Assembly: GCA_003671195.1 (NCBI GenBank)
Contig: QWPJ01000084.1
Span: 1 to 60,189 of the forward strand
Reading direction: 5' to 3'
Source: Planctomycetota bacterium
GTDB lineage: Bacteria > Planctomycetota > Planctomycetia > Pirellulales > Pirellulaceae
Length of the DNA stretch: 60,189 nt
In this document: piece after piece, positions 9,301 through 17,018 of the stretch
How the letters are laid out: each line of letters begins with the position of its first letter
Numbering within the stretch: position 1 is the first letter of the stretch
Translations under genes and position numbers: made by a program
The notes under the pieces: model-generated
The model's input: the letters and a program-made list of their open reading frames with translations, nothing else
What the model was told of the DNA's origin: nothing
The model's database searches: none

Positions 9301-9750
9301 GAGCGATTTGCGGCGTCGACAGTTGTGCACATCGTCGATCCTTCCGGCCAACGTGGTGCGATTATTGAAATCGATGCAGATGAACCGCAGCTGTCGATTC
9401 CGCTCTTCAAACTCGGAGCAGCGAAGGGACGATTGTTGACGAACGATGGGACTAAGCCCAGGAGTGAGGTGAAGCTATTGTATGGTGTTCGCATTACCGA
9501 TAAAGATGTTCCTTTATCCTCAGATCGCTTCGGCAAGATCATTTCGACAGATGCCAACGGCGAGTTCACGATTCCGAATTTGGTACCCAATTGGGACTAC
9601 AGTTGCACTCTCACTGAAGATCGCAGCGGGTATATCATCGAGATAGCAAAGGTATCTGTCTCGCCGGGCGAGACGAAAATACTCGGCGATCGAAAGACTC
9701 CCGAAACCCCTAAGCCGTTGTTCCGCCAACGCTTTCGGAAACAACTATAG
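6379..9750 (+). CDS. BlaR1/MecR1-like M56 metallopeptidase with multiple carboxypeptidase-regulatory domains
   Basis: A 1123-residue membrane protein. Two hydrophobic helices (about residues 5-30 and 40-62) and a third at about 165-187 precede a cytoplasmic-type zinc peptidase with HELSH at residues 270-274 and a downstream REMICDD acidic motif. A fourth helix follows at about 385-405 (FVAILGLLAVLSVLGLPF). The rest, about residues 445-1110, consists of about seven beta-sandwich modules of the CarboxypepD_reg type, each with a V/I-x-G-x-V ... G-x-P-x-x-x-A start and a TTDERGVFEI-like end. Classical BlaR1 carries a penicillin-binding sensor instead. By family knowledge the protease inactivates its partner BlaI on signal; the signal here is unknown, and the modules may bind carbohydrate or surface protein. 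Confidence 0.9.
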   Translation: MLFSLTQLVFLLNAAGIASLCLVVAICLARCFSSLPKQHGVLATGLIVALMTPILAGVGTAFSLGILPSGQVANISDSNSMKDLRDEEQKPEQQVTDIATNANSVRIDPEVNRVMPNPDPLSELVRISGPQDSRRVESMQGVDSASSPVTTLDSSSMQPTKRYLRWIFVLADVAIVVWLLGSLVAAIRLWKSHVACRRFLCTCRPVMANQVRSLFESQRQRRLAQREVPLVESDLLPAPVVVGVLKPVIVVPSGIEHDLTPRQLRYVLDHELSHIRRGDPWTGAIQSLCKILYWWNPILALIIRKMNVLREMICDDIAASADLAIEYPAAAKDYANSLLRMAERVIDAQPKAISYGIHFLSLGELESRIRRIVNSKPGRVELKMNRRFVAILGLLAVLSVLGLPFVQIRSQAIGSPIGPSATAIDEGESNKTEQRGKADAPLVTIAGRVIGADGQPAPNAKVHAVSRFAKIDIATTTDERGVFEISVRMDEKSKGILRISAESSDGSMLGYCRSLQSEAPGNLAPGKLDELEIRMEAVVSTLVKVIDAQGIPIPGANVACQLGYPFVTGPVPSDDRGLVSLKIPKSESIMSVLAWKDGKGLDYKLYTLPPQQIADRLTKRPEFPLDALETLTLSGASPLTVRVKDMQGTPIPGADTSIWLLGKKNEATVMNLSYFGDMLAEDTDANGQVSFDWFPNWQKEPVTVWPYVSNYVGERGVYDPVSKTGVLDIQLQRQIPIRGTVTFPDGKPAANIPVGAFGSGYSFDDFREVVMTDETGRYEIMATPNRIYLLCISSKEWSAPTQSGFAVLPGQEVVDHNFTLSPATRVFGQLLNEKTGEPISGEQVLLQTQGIPLTDMGDDILPNPEKSRRWVCPLFQQGATTGKDGEFEFFVGVGDHNLFVQGPYSKKITISDQREIKIDLQIPMAEKIVLTGTVFDGETMEPVVGAILEGVSRDFSRFEPSWRATTTEDGSFEIERFAASTVVHIVDPSGQRGAIIEIDADEPQLSIPLFKLGAAKGRLLTNDGTKPRSEVKLLYGVRITDKDVPLSSDRFGKIISTDANGEFTIPNLVPNWDYSCTLTEDRSGYIIEIAKVSVSPGETKILGDRKTPETPKPLFRQRFRKQL

Positions 9751-9765
9751 AATCTTTTGAGTTTT

Positions 9766-10848
9766 TTATTTTTGTTTTGTTGCGGATATGACAGGGCCAA
9801 GGCAGACGCGGAAGCCATCGCGCGAATCGGAGTAATGCGGACCTGCAAGACCTAAACGTACCGCGCAACGGGCATTGCCTGGGACGTCGAAGTAGTTGCC
9901 CCCTTTGCATACCGGACGGTAGTTCTCCGTGGTCGTATGCAGTTTTTCGTGGCCCCCTTTTGGATCGAAATGATCGAGAACAACTTCCCAAACATTCCCA
10001 CACATATCGGCGATCCCAAAACCGTTCCTTCCTCGCTCTCCAAAATGATCGACGGGAGAAACAAAGGAGTATCCATCGCTCCACGGAGCACTCGCTAATG
10101 GCCACTTCTGTTTCCGATCCGGCAGGAAATCGACGGCAGAGATATTGAAACGGCCTTCTCCTTCTGCAAGATCATGTCCCCACCAATACGCAGTACTGTC
10201 TTGCCGTCCACCCCGGCATGCGTATTCCCATTCTGCTTCGGTGGGTAAGCGGTACTCGTACCCCGCGGGAATTTTCTGTTTCACGCTCGCCTGCTCATTG
10301 AGCCAAGCAGCGAACGCTTTCGCATCGGTCCAACTCACGCAGACAACCGGAAAATCGTCTTGCAGAGGAAATTGAAAGTTCGGATCACGCCAACTTTTGC
10401 CAGGCATCGGGTCCCATGGATGCACAACCGACGCACGGAAGTTGTAGCTGGTCCACTTGGGATTGAAGCACTGGGTATGCCCATCTGGTTTTTCGGCGTC
10501 GGTCACATACCCCGTTTCTTCGATGAATCGGCGAAATTGTCCGACGGTAACTTCGGTGCGACCCATCCAAAATGGATGCGGCACCTTCATTTTGCGGGGT
10601 AGCTCTCCCTCATACGATTCCCGTTCGGTCCCTGGTTGTGCACCACCTTCGATCCCCGTCGCCCAATCCTTCTCCGCTTGTGTGCTTCCCATCAAGAATT
10701 CACCTGAGGGGACAGGAACCATTTCGAGTTTGGTTTGCTGGCCCAAATCCGCGACGAGTGCGTCCAGAGGGGTTGGGGATTGAGCAAGTCCTGAAGTTAG
10801 GCATGCGGTTACCGAAAGCCAGCACAGAAGGATCCGTAGTAGCGACAT
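9766..10848 (-). CDS. Exported SUMF1/formylglycine-generating-enzyme domain protein
   Basis: A 360-residue protein with a signal peptide (about 1-22) and a full SUMF1/FGE-sulfatase domain: VPSGEFLMGS near residue 45, MGRTEVTVGQFRRFIEETGY, VSWTDAKAFAAWL, YRLPTEAEWEYACRGG, ADMCGNVWEVVLDHF and DGFRVCLG near the end. True formylglycine-generating enzymes activate sulfatases using two active-site cysteines near the C terminus. Here RCAVRLG keeps one, but the first cysteine position reads PGNA, so sulfatase activation is doubtful and a non-catalytic or other SUMF1 role is possible. Its stop is 15 bp from that of the M56 gene, in convergent orientation. Confidence 0.85.
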   Translation of the reverse strand: MSLLRILLCWLSVTACLTSGLAQSPTPLDALVADLGQQTKLEMVPVPSGEFLMGSTQAEKDWATGIEGGAQPGTERESYEGELPRKMKVPHPFWMGRTEVTVGQFRRFIEETGYVTDAEKPDGHTQCFNPKWTSYNFRASVVHPWDPMPGKSWRDPNFQFPLQDDFPVVCVSWTDAKAFAAWLNEQASVKQKIPAGYEYRLPTEAEWEYACRGGRQDSTAYWWGHDLAEGEGRFNISAVDFLPDRKQKWPLASAPWSDGYSFVSPVDHFGERGRNGFGIADMCGNVWEVVLDHFDPKGGHEKLHTTTENYRPVCKGGNYFDVPGNARCAVRLGLAGPHYSDSRDGFRVCLGPVISATKQK

Positions 10849-10938
10849 GATGGATACAACAAATTCGTGATGAATAGGGATAAGAAAGCAGATTTCAAGG
10901 GAGGCCCACCCAAGGTGTGAGGGGCTGACAAGGACCGA

Positions 10939-11550
10939 TCAACCGTCGGGATCATCGAGCAGCAACTGTAGACGCTCGCCTAACTGGGTTGGGAAACGGG
11001 ATGGCCAGCTCGTATCGATCAACCCAATTTGGATCATGTCCCGCAAGTGGGTTCGGTCTTTATCTCGATAGCTATTGAGTTTCATCTCCACGAGGGCTTG
11101 GAGTTCGACGATCCGTTTCTGATTGATTTCGATCGCTTGATCGACGTTGGGAGTGGGGCTGACATATTCGGGTCGAACCTTTCGTCCCGCAAGGAGAATA
11201 TGCAATCCTTGGCTTGGTTTCCCGTCTGGGCCATCCAAGAAAACGACGGTCCCCATCACTTCATCGCGGATGAATCCGGCGGTTTGCAACGCGTCGGTGG
11301 CTCGTGGCAAGTCCTCCTCGGCGAGGAGCAAGTCGACATCCCGGGTATTGCGGACGGCACCATCATCGATCGTTGCCACCCAGGCCGCGACGGCATTTCC
11401 ACCGACGACCGCGTAAGGAATCTGCGCCTCGCACAGAGCCTTACAAGCTCGATTCAATCGTTCCTGAACGAGTTCCACGGCGCGAAACATCCTTTCGAAA
11501 ACATCGAGACCTTTTTCACGAACCATACTGGCGAGGCTGTTGGAATCCAT
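10939..11550 (-). CDS. Nucleotidyltransferase-fold protein (AbiEii/MNT-like)
   Basis: A 203-residue protein. YAVVGGNAVAAW followed by NTRDVDLLL is the nucleotidyltransferase G-G-x...R-x-T-x-D-x-D pattern, with both metal-binding aspartates present. Such proteins include AbiEii-type toxins, MNT antitoxins and housekeeping nucleotidyltransferases. No AbiEi-like or HEPN partner is seen beside it, so a toxin-antitoxin role is not supported by context. I chose the ATG at 11550 (MDSNSLASM); an in-frame start at 11616 would add 22 residues of low-complexity sequence. The C-terminal half has a helical region (VELQALVEMKLNSYRDKDRTH) typical of domain-of-unknown-function nucleotidyltransferases in planctomycetes. 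Confidence 0.7.
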   Translation of the reverse strand: MDSNSLASMVREKGLDVFERMFRAVELVQERLNRACKALCEAQIPYAVVGGNAVAAWVATIDDGAVRNTRDVDLLLAEEDLPRATDALQTAGFIRDEVMGTVVFLDGPDGKPSQGLHILLAGRKVRPEYVSPTPNVDQAIEINQKRIVELQALVEMKLNSYRDKDRTHLRDMIQIGLIDTSWPSRFPTQLGERLQLLLDDPDG

Positions 11551-11946
11551 CCCAAAATTGTAGCAAGAACAGGATCGAAAAAGGGATTTTTGGTCGTTTG
11601 TCGAGCGATTTCCCAAAACGATCGAGCGGGCTTATGGCGACCAGTCCTCAATCACATGCGAGCCCCGGGGTGCTTTCCCAAGGATCTCGGTCGGCGGGTG
11701 GACTTGCGCTGAGTTACCTCCTCGTCCGCGGTGATCGAGTCAACAAAAAGGCTCAAACAGAAGCGAAATTGTAAGGTCCCGAGGTTTGGCGATTAAGTTG
11801 TCGTCCTTTCAGGGCTAGATGATCGTTTTTGCTGCGAAGACCAAGGGCGTTGCCCTGTGCATTCCCATTGAGTCCCTTCAGTACAGATCGGACGGATCCG
11901 TCTGATCAAGCATTGCCTTTAGTGTGGAACTCTATTGAACGACTCG
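11551..11946. other. Intergenic region with one hairpin
   Basis: No supported gene. GACGGATCCGTC at 11891-11902 is a perfect 12-bp palindrome whose pairing can extend a few bases on each side. It lies about 45 bp past the stop of the upstream minus-strand gene and could act in transcript termination, though no T-run follows on that strand. The remainder should contain the promoter of the nucleotidyltransferase gene; no consensus is obvious. Confidence 0.4.
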
Positions 11947-14556
11947 CTATTTGGCGTCTGTTGGAAAACGGATCGCGATCGCCCGGCGAACCGCCGGCGG
12001 GATGGGTGCATCCTGTCCCATGACGGCCTTCCAAAGGATCTCATTGAGTTCGAAATCATCGATTCGATCGTATTCGGAAAAGTCCATTTGAAGCGATCGA
12101 TCCGCCCCGTATGCGGTTGTTTGATTTACAGCCTGAAGATCGATCTCTGGAGCGACTTTTTCGTAAGGGGTCAAGTCAGGAGTCGTGGTAAACGCGTTGA
12201 ACATCGGTTGAGCCGCTGCATCGAACTGCGAGAGTGGCTCTAGGCCGAGGATCAACTCCATCGTTCGGATCAGGCTCACCGTGCTGTACTGGGTGCTATC
12301 GACCACACCACGTTTGGTATAGGGGCTCGCGACCAAGCAAACCGTGCGATGGGCATCGACGTGGTCGGGACCGTTTTGCGCATCGTCCTCAATGACAAAG
12401 ATGGCGGTTTGTCCCCACAGAGGACTGTGGCTTACCGCATCGATGAGTTTTCCAAGAGCGAGGTCATTGCTCGCAACGCAGGCCTCGGGGGTGAAGGCCC
12501 CAGGAGTGGTTCCATCGGTGTGGTCTTCTCCGAGACTCATGATGATGAACTGAGGCATGTTTCCTTGTTGGATGAACTCCTGATACTCAGCAAGCATAAC
12601 CTCGACCAAATCCATGTCTCGTTCGCGTCCTTTCCCACCGGTGCCGACACCGAAGTTCGGACACACGTGTCCGACGAGTCCTGGAACTTTTCCTTCCATC
12701 AGCATGTTTCCTTGAGCGTCCGAGGTGCGTTTGCCGTACTCTTTGTAGGATCGATAGCTGACCCCAGCCCGCTTGCAGGCATCCCATATATATCCTGATG
12801 GAGCGTTGGCCAAGTCATCTTCGTCATCGTCATCGACGCCAATACGCTGAGAATAGGTCAGGTGCCAATCTCTGGCGATGTAGTCGGTGTTGTAGGCCAT
12901 GGTGCTCCATGGGTGTCCGTCCCGGCTGACTTGGCCATTGCAGTAAGTGTTGTCCAAAAGTACGAACTCTTCTGCGATCTTATGATGATTCGGAGTCACC
13001 TTGCGTGGGAACATGCACAGACTAGGATCCCCGTTGCCCTTCGGTGGCGATTGACTTGCCATATCCCCAAAGACTTGGTCGTAGGTTCGATTCTCTTTGA
13101 TGACATAGATGACATACTTGATAGGACATGGATCTCCAACGCGTGTTGGAATGATCGTTGGAACCGGCGAGGGTACCGAAGAAAGTAGTTTGTCGGAATA
13201 GGGGCAGTTGCGATACACCTGAGCCGTGTACTCTTGAAGTTTCTCGTCATTGGGGAAGTCAACAATCGAAAGCGCTCCGCGGATGGTTGTGCCGATGTAG
13301 GGGTAGGGCAGGAGCTTGCGAACGAACTTGTCTTGTTCCGTCAGCGCCTTGTCGTCGGATTTCTCGGTATAAAAAGGATTCGCCTTCGTTTGATTCCCTT
13401 TGCCTATCCCCACGAGGATCCGTTTACCATCTGGGGTCATCGCCACCGAAGTCGGGTACCAACCCGTGGGAATGAAACCCTTGACTTGGCTACGGCTAGG
13501 GGCTGTGACATCGACAACAGCGATGCAGTTGTTATCTGCGTTGGCCACCAAAAGGTTGCTGCCGTCGGGAGATACCGTCAGGGCGTCTGGAGTGCTCCCC
13601 TCTGGAGATAATGGAAAGAGGCTTGTCATGATCGTCTCGGTCACGACACCTCGTTTGGTATCGATCACCCAAACACCGTTGGACGATCCGCATGAGACAA
13701 AGAGTCGATCATCGGTGGGGTGAAATGCCAATTGGTTTGGATGCTCACCGACAAGGATTCGTGCCGCGAGGGCCATCTGATCAGGATCGATGACCAAGAT
13801 TCTTCTCTCCGACCAGTCGCTGACGTAGAGCAATCCATTGCGAGGCGAAATTTGAACATCGTAAGGACGTCCTCCCAAGTCCAGTTCGGACACGGTTTGC
13901 CCCTCCTCGTTGATCGCAAGCAATTTCCCTTGGTTGATGTTGAGGGCATAGAGACACTTCCGCTTGGAGTCCCAGGCTAGGCCGCTCTTGAAGGATTTCT
14001 CTTTGGAGAGCTTGGTCCGAATTTCAGCCAGCTCTTTGCGACTAAGTTCAAAAGGGCTCGGTTCTTTCTCGCTTGTTTGGATCAACTGGTTCTCATCGAT
14101 TTGAAACTGATGAACTCGTCCGAATCCACCACCGGACCACCATAATCGCGACTCGTCTGGGGCTACGGCTAACCCGAACCAGCTTTGATGAACGACCTGT
14201 TTGCTCAGAAACTCGCCCGAGTCCAAATCGACAATCCCCAGTTGATGCTCATTGAAACCACTCGTAGCGACCACTGCCCGGCGTGAGTCTTTCATCGGGA
14301 AGATGTTCAGCAACAGGTCGCTGGTGTCGACTTGCTTGCCTGCGGGAGTTAGATGCCAGCCATTGGGCAGCAAAAACCCCGAATCGGTTGGTCCGGCAAA
14401 CCGGCTCTTCGACTGGGGAACAGCATCTTGGGTCGATGTATCCTGGGCTTGGCAGTGGGTACCCCCGAGCCATATCGAACAACTCAAAATTGCTAAGAAA
14501 AGTAGCCCAACTGTCGGAATCAATCCGTTGTTTCTCGATCCTAACGATGCAATCAC
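11947..14556 (-). CDS. YncE-type beta-propeller fused to phosphoesterase (alkaline phosphatase superfamily)
   Basis: An 869-residue exported protein. It starts with GTG at 14556, 8 bases after a strong GAGGAA, followed by a signal peptide (about residues 10-38, GLIPTVGLLFLAILSC). Residues about 60-400 are YVTN/lactonase-like propeller blades (GGRPYDVQISPRNGLLYVSDWS; DALTVSPDGSNLLVANADNN; YPTSVAMTPDGKRILVG). From about 475 a phosphoesterase domain begins (YVIYVIKENRTYDQVFGDM, DNTYCNGQVSRDGHPWS, FVIEDDAQNGPDHVDAHRT), the type found in phospholipase C and acid phosphatases. The enzyme likely hydrolyses a phosphoester outside the cytoplasm; the substrate is not evident. It is divergent from the six-gene cluster beginning at 14922. 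Confidence 0.85.
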   Translation of the reverse strand: MIASLGSRNNGLIPTVGLLFLAILSCSIWLGGTHCQAQDTSTQDAVPQSKSRFAGPTDSGFLLPNGWHLTPAGKQVDTSDLLLNIFPMKDSRRAVVATSGFNEHQLGIVDLDSGEFLSKQVVHQSWFGLAVAPDESRLWWSGGGFGRVHQFQIDENQLIQTSEKEPSPFELSRKELAEIRTKLSKEKSFKSGLAWDSKRKCLYALNINQGKLLAINEEGQTVSELDLGGRPYDVQISPRNGLLYVSDWSERRILVIDPDQMALAARILVGEHPNQLAFHPTDDRLFVSCGSSNGVWVIDTKRGVVTETIMTSLFPLSPEGSTPDALTVSPDGSNLLVANADNNCIAVVDVTAPSRSQVKGFIPTGWYPTSVAMTPDGKRILVGIGKGNQTKANPFYTEKSDDKALTEQDKFVRKLLPYPYIGTTIRGALSIVDFPNDEKLQEYTAQVYRNCPYSDKLLSSVPSPVPTIIPTRVGDPCPIKYVIYVIKENRTYDQVFGDMASQSPPKGNGDPSLCMFPRKVTPNHHKIAEEFVLLDNTYCNGQVSRDGHPWSTMAYNTDYIARDWHLTYSQRIGVDDDDEDDLANAPSGYIWDACKRAGVSYRSYKEYGKRTSDAQGNMLMEGKVPGLVGHVCPNFGVGTGGKGRERDMDLVEVMLAEYQEFIQQGNMPQFIIMSLGEDHTDGTTPGAFTPEACVASNDLALGKLIDAVSHSPLWGQTAIFVIEDDAQNGPDHVDAHRTVCLVASPYTKRGVVDSTQYSTVSLIRTMELILGLEPLSQFDAAAQPMFNAFTTTPDLTPYEKVAPEIDLQAVNQTTAYGADRSLQMDFSEYDRIDDFELNEILWKAVMGQDAPIPPAVRRAIAIRFPTDAK

Positions 14557-14921
14557 AATGCCATTTCCTCAACCAAAAGACTCGGTGGTACACAGAAGCG
14601 AAGCACTCGGGCCGAATTAAAACATAATTCCCGGGTTTTGCTGGTGAACCCTCGTGAAATTACGAAGAAGCTTGGGTGTTTCTTGCGACCTGAACCAAGA
14701 GTTAACCATCCTCTTGCCAAACGTTAACCTTTCAGGTCGTGCTACTTTTCAGTCAGTCGATATTCTGGGAAACACGGCCCGTTCGAAATGCGGAAACACG
14801 ACCTCTCGCCTACCGTGTCGCCAAAATAGGCTGTCAAAATGGGCCGCCTAAATAGAGATCGATCGCTGAAGAGGACGGGAACCCCGTTCCATTGATTTGC
14901 ATTGCCTGGGAGTGACAAAGC
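14557..14921. other. Divergent intergenic region
   Basis: This 365-bp gap separates the phosphoesterase gene from the DUF1501 cluster and should hold both promoters. I see only a short direct repeat (GTTAACC at about 14701 and 14724) and no recognisable operator, small gene or RNA. Confidence 0.4.
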
Positions 14922-15632
14922 ATGTTCCGAGGTTCTCCTTTTTGCTGGATGTGTTCCTGTGTCTGGATCTGCATGGCGGTTTCCGCGTGTGCGGAAGACT
15001 CCGAAGACTCCAAGGAACGACCCGAAGGCAAACAACCGAAGGTCGAAGTTCTGGAATTCCAACAGGGAGTGGGAGGATATCAAGGGACCGTGGATACGGA
15101 GATATGGGCATTGGCGCCGACGACGATCCTCGATAGCAATCCAAACGCGTCGTCGGACGCAAACAACGATGGAGGCGAAAGTCAGGTCCTTCTTCGGTTC
15201 GACTCGATTCTCGGAGCGAAAGCCAATCAGATCCCTCGCAATAGCCGCATTCGATCGGCAAGGCTTTTGGTTAGTGCGTTTGACCAAGGCTCGACCGTCA
15301 ATCTGCATCGAATGTTAGTACCGTTTAGCAAGACGGCAACATGGAATTCCGTTGTCGACGGCGTTTCTGCGGATGATGTCGAAGCATCGCGTCACAAGGA
15401 CAGTTTTACATTCGGGAAGATCGCTGCGAATACCTCGACCGTAGTGTTCGACGTCACCGACACGGTTCAGTGGTGGGTCAACGGACATGCGAATCACGGC
15501 TGGGTTTTTCTCAATACGGGTGGTAACGGTTGGGATTTCTACGCATCAGAGTTCGATGATTTCAAACAACGTCCAAAACTGATTGTTGAATTGGATCGGC
15601 CACACGCTACCCCCGAAAAGAAAACCCCTTAA
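14922..15632 (+). CDS. DNRLRE-domain exported protein
   Basis: A 236-residue protein with a signal peptide rich in cysteine and tryptophan (residues 1-24) and a single DNRLRE-type domain from about residue 42. Family marks are the early VDTEIWALAPTTILDSN followed by ALLRF-like QVLLRFD, then WNSVVDG, VVFDVTDTVQWWVNG, NHGWVFL and a final RPKLIVELD. Such beta-sandwich domains sit on cell-surface or secreted proteins, often beside metallophosphatases. It is the first gene of a run of six on the same strand, 42 bp before a DUF1501 gene. Function is unknown; a structural or ligand-binding role is inferred. Confidence 0.75.
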   Translation: MFRGSPFCWMCSCVWICMAVSACAEDSEDSKERPEGKQPKVEVLEFQQGVGGYQGTVDTEIWALAPTTILDSNPNASSDANNDGGESQVLLRFDSILGAKANQIPRNSRIRSARLLVSAFDQGSTVNLHRMLVPFSKTATWNSVVDGVSADDVEASRHKDSFTFGKIAANTSTVVFDVTDTVQWWVNGHANHGWVFLNTGGNGWDFYASEFDDFKQRPKLIVELDRPHATPEKKTP

Positions 15633-15674
15633 TTCGAATCCACCCAACCCATCATCGGAAGGAAGCCAACCTCA

Positions 15675-17018
15675 ATGAATCACCTCATTCACGCATGTAA
15701 TCCAGCATTTTCGGGTCGTTCACGAAGGGATTTTCTTTACGTGGGATGGTTAGGGGGAGTGGGCCTGACGTTGGGGCAAATGCTCTCCCTCGAAGCCATG
15801 GCTAAGGCCTCTGGGGGGCAATCGCCGAAAGCTAAATCGGTGATTCATATCTACCTACAGGGCGGCTTTGCGCACATGGATAGCTTCGATCCGAAGCCGG
15901 ATGCTCCTGCGGAATATCGCGGGATCCTAGATCCGATTCGAACCTCACTTCCAGGCGTCTACTTCAGTTCCCACATGGAGCAAACCGCCAAAGTCGCCGA
16001 TCGCATCACGGTTGTCCGAAGTATGTCTCATACCGAAGTGGATCACAGCCGTGGAGAACATAGCATGTTCACAGGCTATCGTCCGAGCCCAGCGCTGGTC
16101 TATCCGAGCGTCGGGTCGGTTGTCGCCCATGAATTGGGGCCTAGGGATGCGATGCCAGCGTATATCTGCGTACCGAACCAAGGCAGCCAGTTCCTTGGGA
16201 ATGGCTACCTGAGCAATGCCTGTGGTCCGTTCGCGTTGGGAACCGATCCAGCAAGACCTAATTTTTCGGTCCGTGACTTGAGTCACGCGAAAGGAGTGGA
16301 TGACTCGCGTTTCGAGCGTCGCAAGGACTTGAAATCGATCGTCGATGGGCACTTTGAGCGGATGGAGAAAGACGATTCGATCGCGACGATGAACTCACTG
16401 TATCAAAGAGCCTATGACCTTCTCGCATCCCCGAAGGCCAAAAACGCATTTAGTTTGAAAGATGAAGACGAGAAAACGCGTGAGCTCTATGGAATGAAGC
16501 CCGCACCACCTGTTTTGCGGCCATCTGCGGGCTCACGGCTGTTGATTGCTAGGCGACTGGTCGAGGCGGGTGCTCGCTTTGTTACCGTTACCTACGGTGC
16601 TTGGGATACGCATGCGTTTCATTACCGAAGTATCGAGCCCCAATTACCAGACTTGGATCGCGCCTTTGCGGGACTAATCCAGGATCTCGATAACCGAGGC
16701 ATCCTCGATTCAACGCTGGTGCTTGTAACCAGCGAGTTTGGTCGCACACCGAAGATCAATGCGGGTGGCGGACGCGATCACTGGCCAAGAGTTTTCTCGA
16801 TCGTCATGGCGGGCGGGGGAATTCGACGCGGAAGCATTTACGGCGCTTCCGATGGGTTGGCGGCAGAACCTGCAGAGTCTCCCCTGTCGGTAGAAGACTA
16901 CGTTACGACGGTCTATCACCTTTTAGGTATCGACGCAGCCAAGTCGTTAATGTCTCCCGGCGATCGCCCACAGCCCATCGTCACCAACGGATCAGTTGCT
17001 AAAGGGTTATTAGCGTAA
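15675..17018 (+). CDS. DUF1501 family protein, Tat-exported
   Basis: A 447-residue protein. The N terminus has a twin-arginine motif (SRRDFLYVGWLGG) and a hydrophobic stretch, so export by Tat is likely. The body has the DUF1501 marks IHIYLQGGFAHMDSFDPKP, RSMSHTEVDHSRGEHSMFTGY, YGAWDTHAFHYRSIEPQLPDLD, LVTSEFGRTPKIN and GRDHWPRVFS. The fold belongs to the alkaline phosphatase/sulfatase superfamily, but no reaction is established for this family. Its stop codon shares a base with the start of the next gene (TAATG), which supports translational coupling. A DUF1549/DUF1553 partner lies two genes downstream, as is usual in Planctomycetes. Confidence 0.92.
   Translation: MNHLIHACNPAFSGRSRRDFLYVGWLGGVGLTLGQMLSLEAMAKASGGQSPKAKSVIHIYLQGGFAHMDSFDPKPDAPAEYRGILDPIRTSLPGVYFSSHMEQTAKVADRITVVRSMSHTEVDHSRGEHSMFTGYRPSPALVYPSVGSVVAHELGPRDAMPAYICVPNQGSQFLGNGYLSNACGPFALGTDPARPNFSVRDLSHAKGVDDSRFERRKDLKSIVDGHFERMEKDDSIATMNSLYQRAYDLLASPKAKNAFSLKDEDEKTRELYGMKPAPPVLRPSAGSRLLIARRLVEAGARFVTVTYGAWDTHAFHYRSIEPQLPDLDRAFAGLIQDLDNRGILDSTLVLVTSEFGRTPKINAGGGRDHWPRVFSIVMAGGGIRRGSIYGASDGLAAEPAESPLSVEDYVTTVYHLLGIDAAKSLMSPGDRPQPIVTNGSVAKGLLA

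Noticed and set aside
11029..11712. Long plus-strand frame of 227 codons
   Set aside because: It is antisense to the nucleotidyltransferase gene, which has clear motifs; the plus frame has none.
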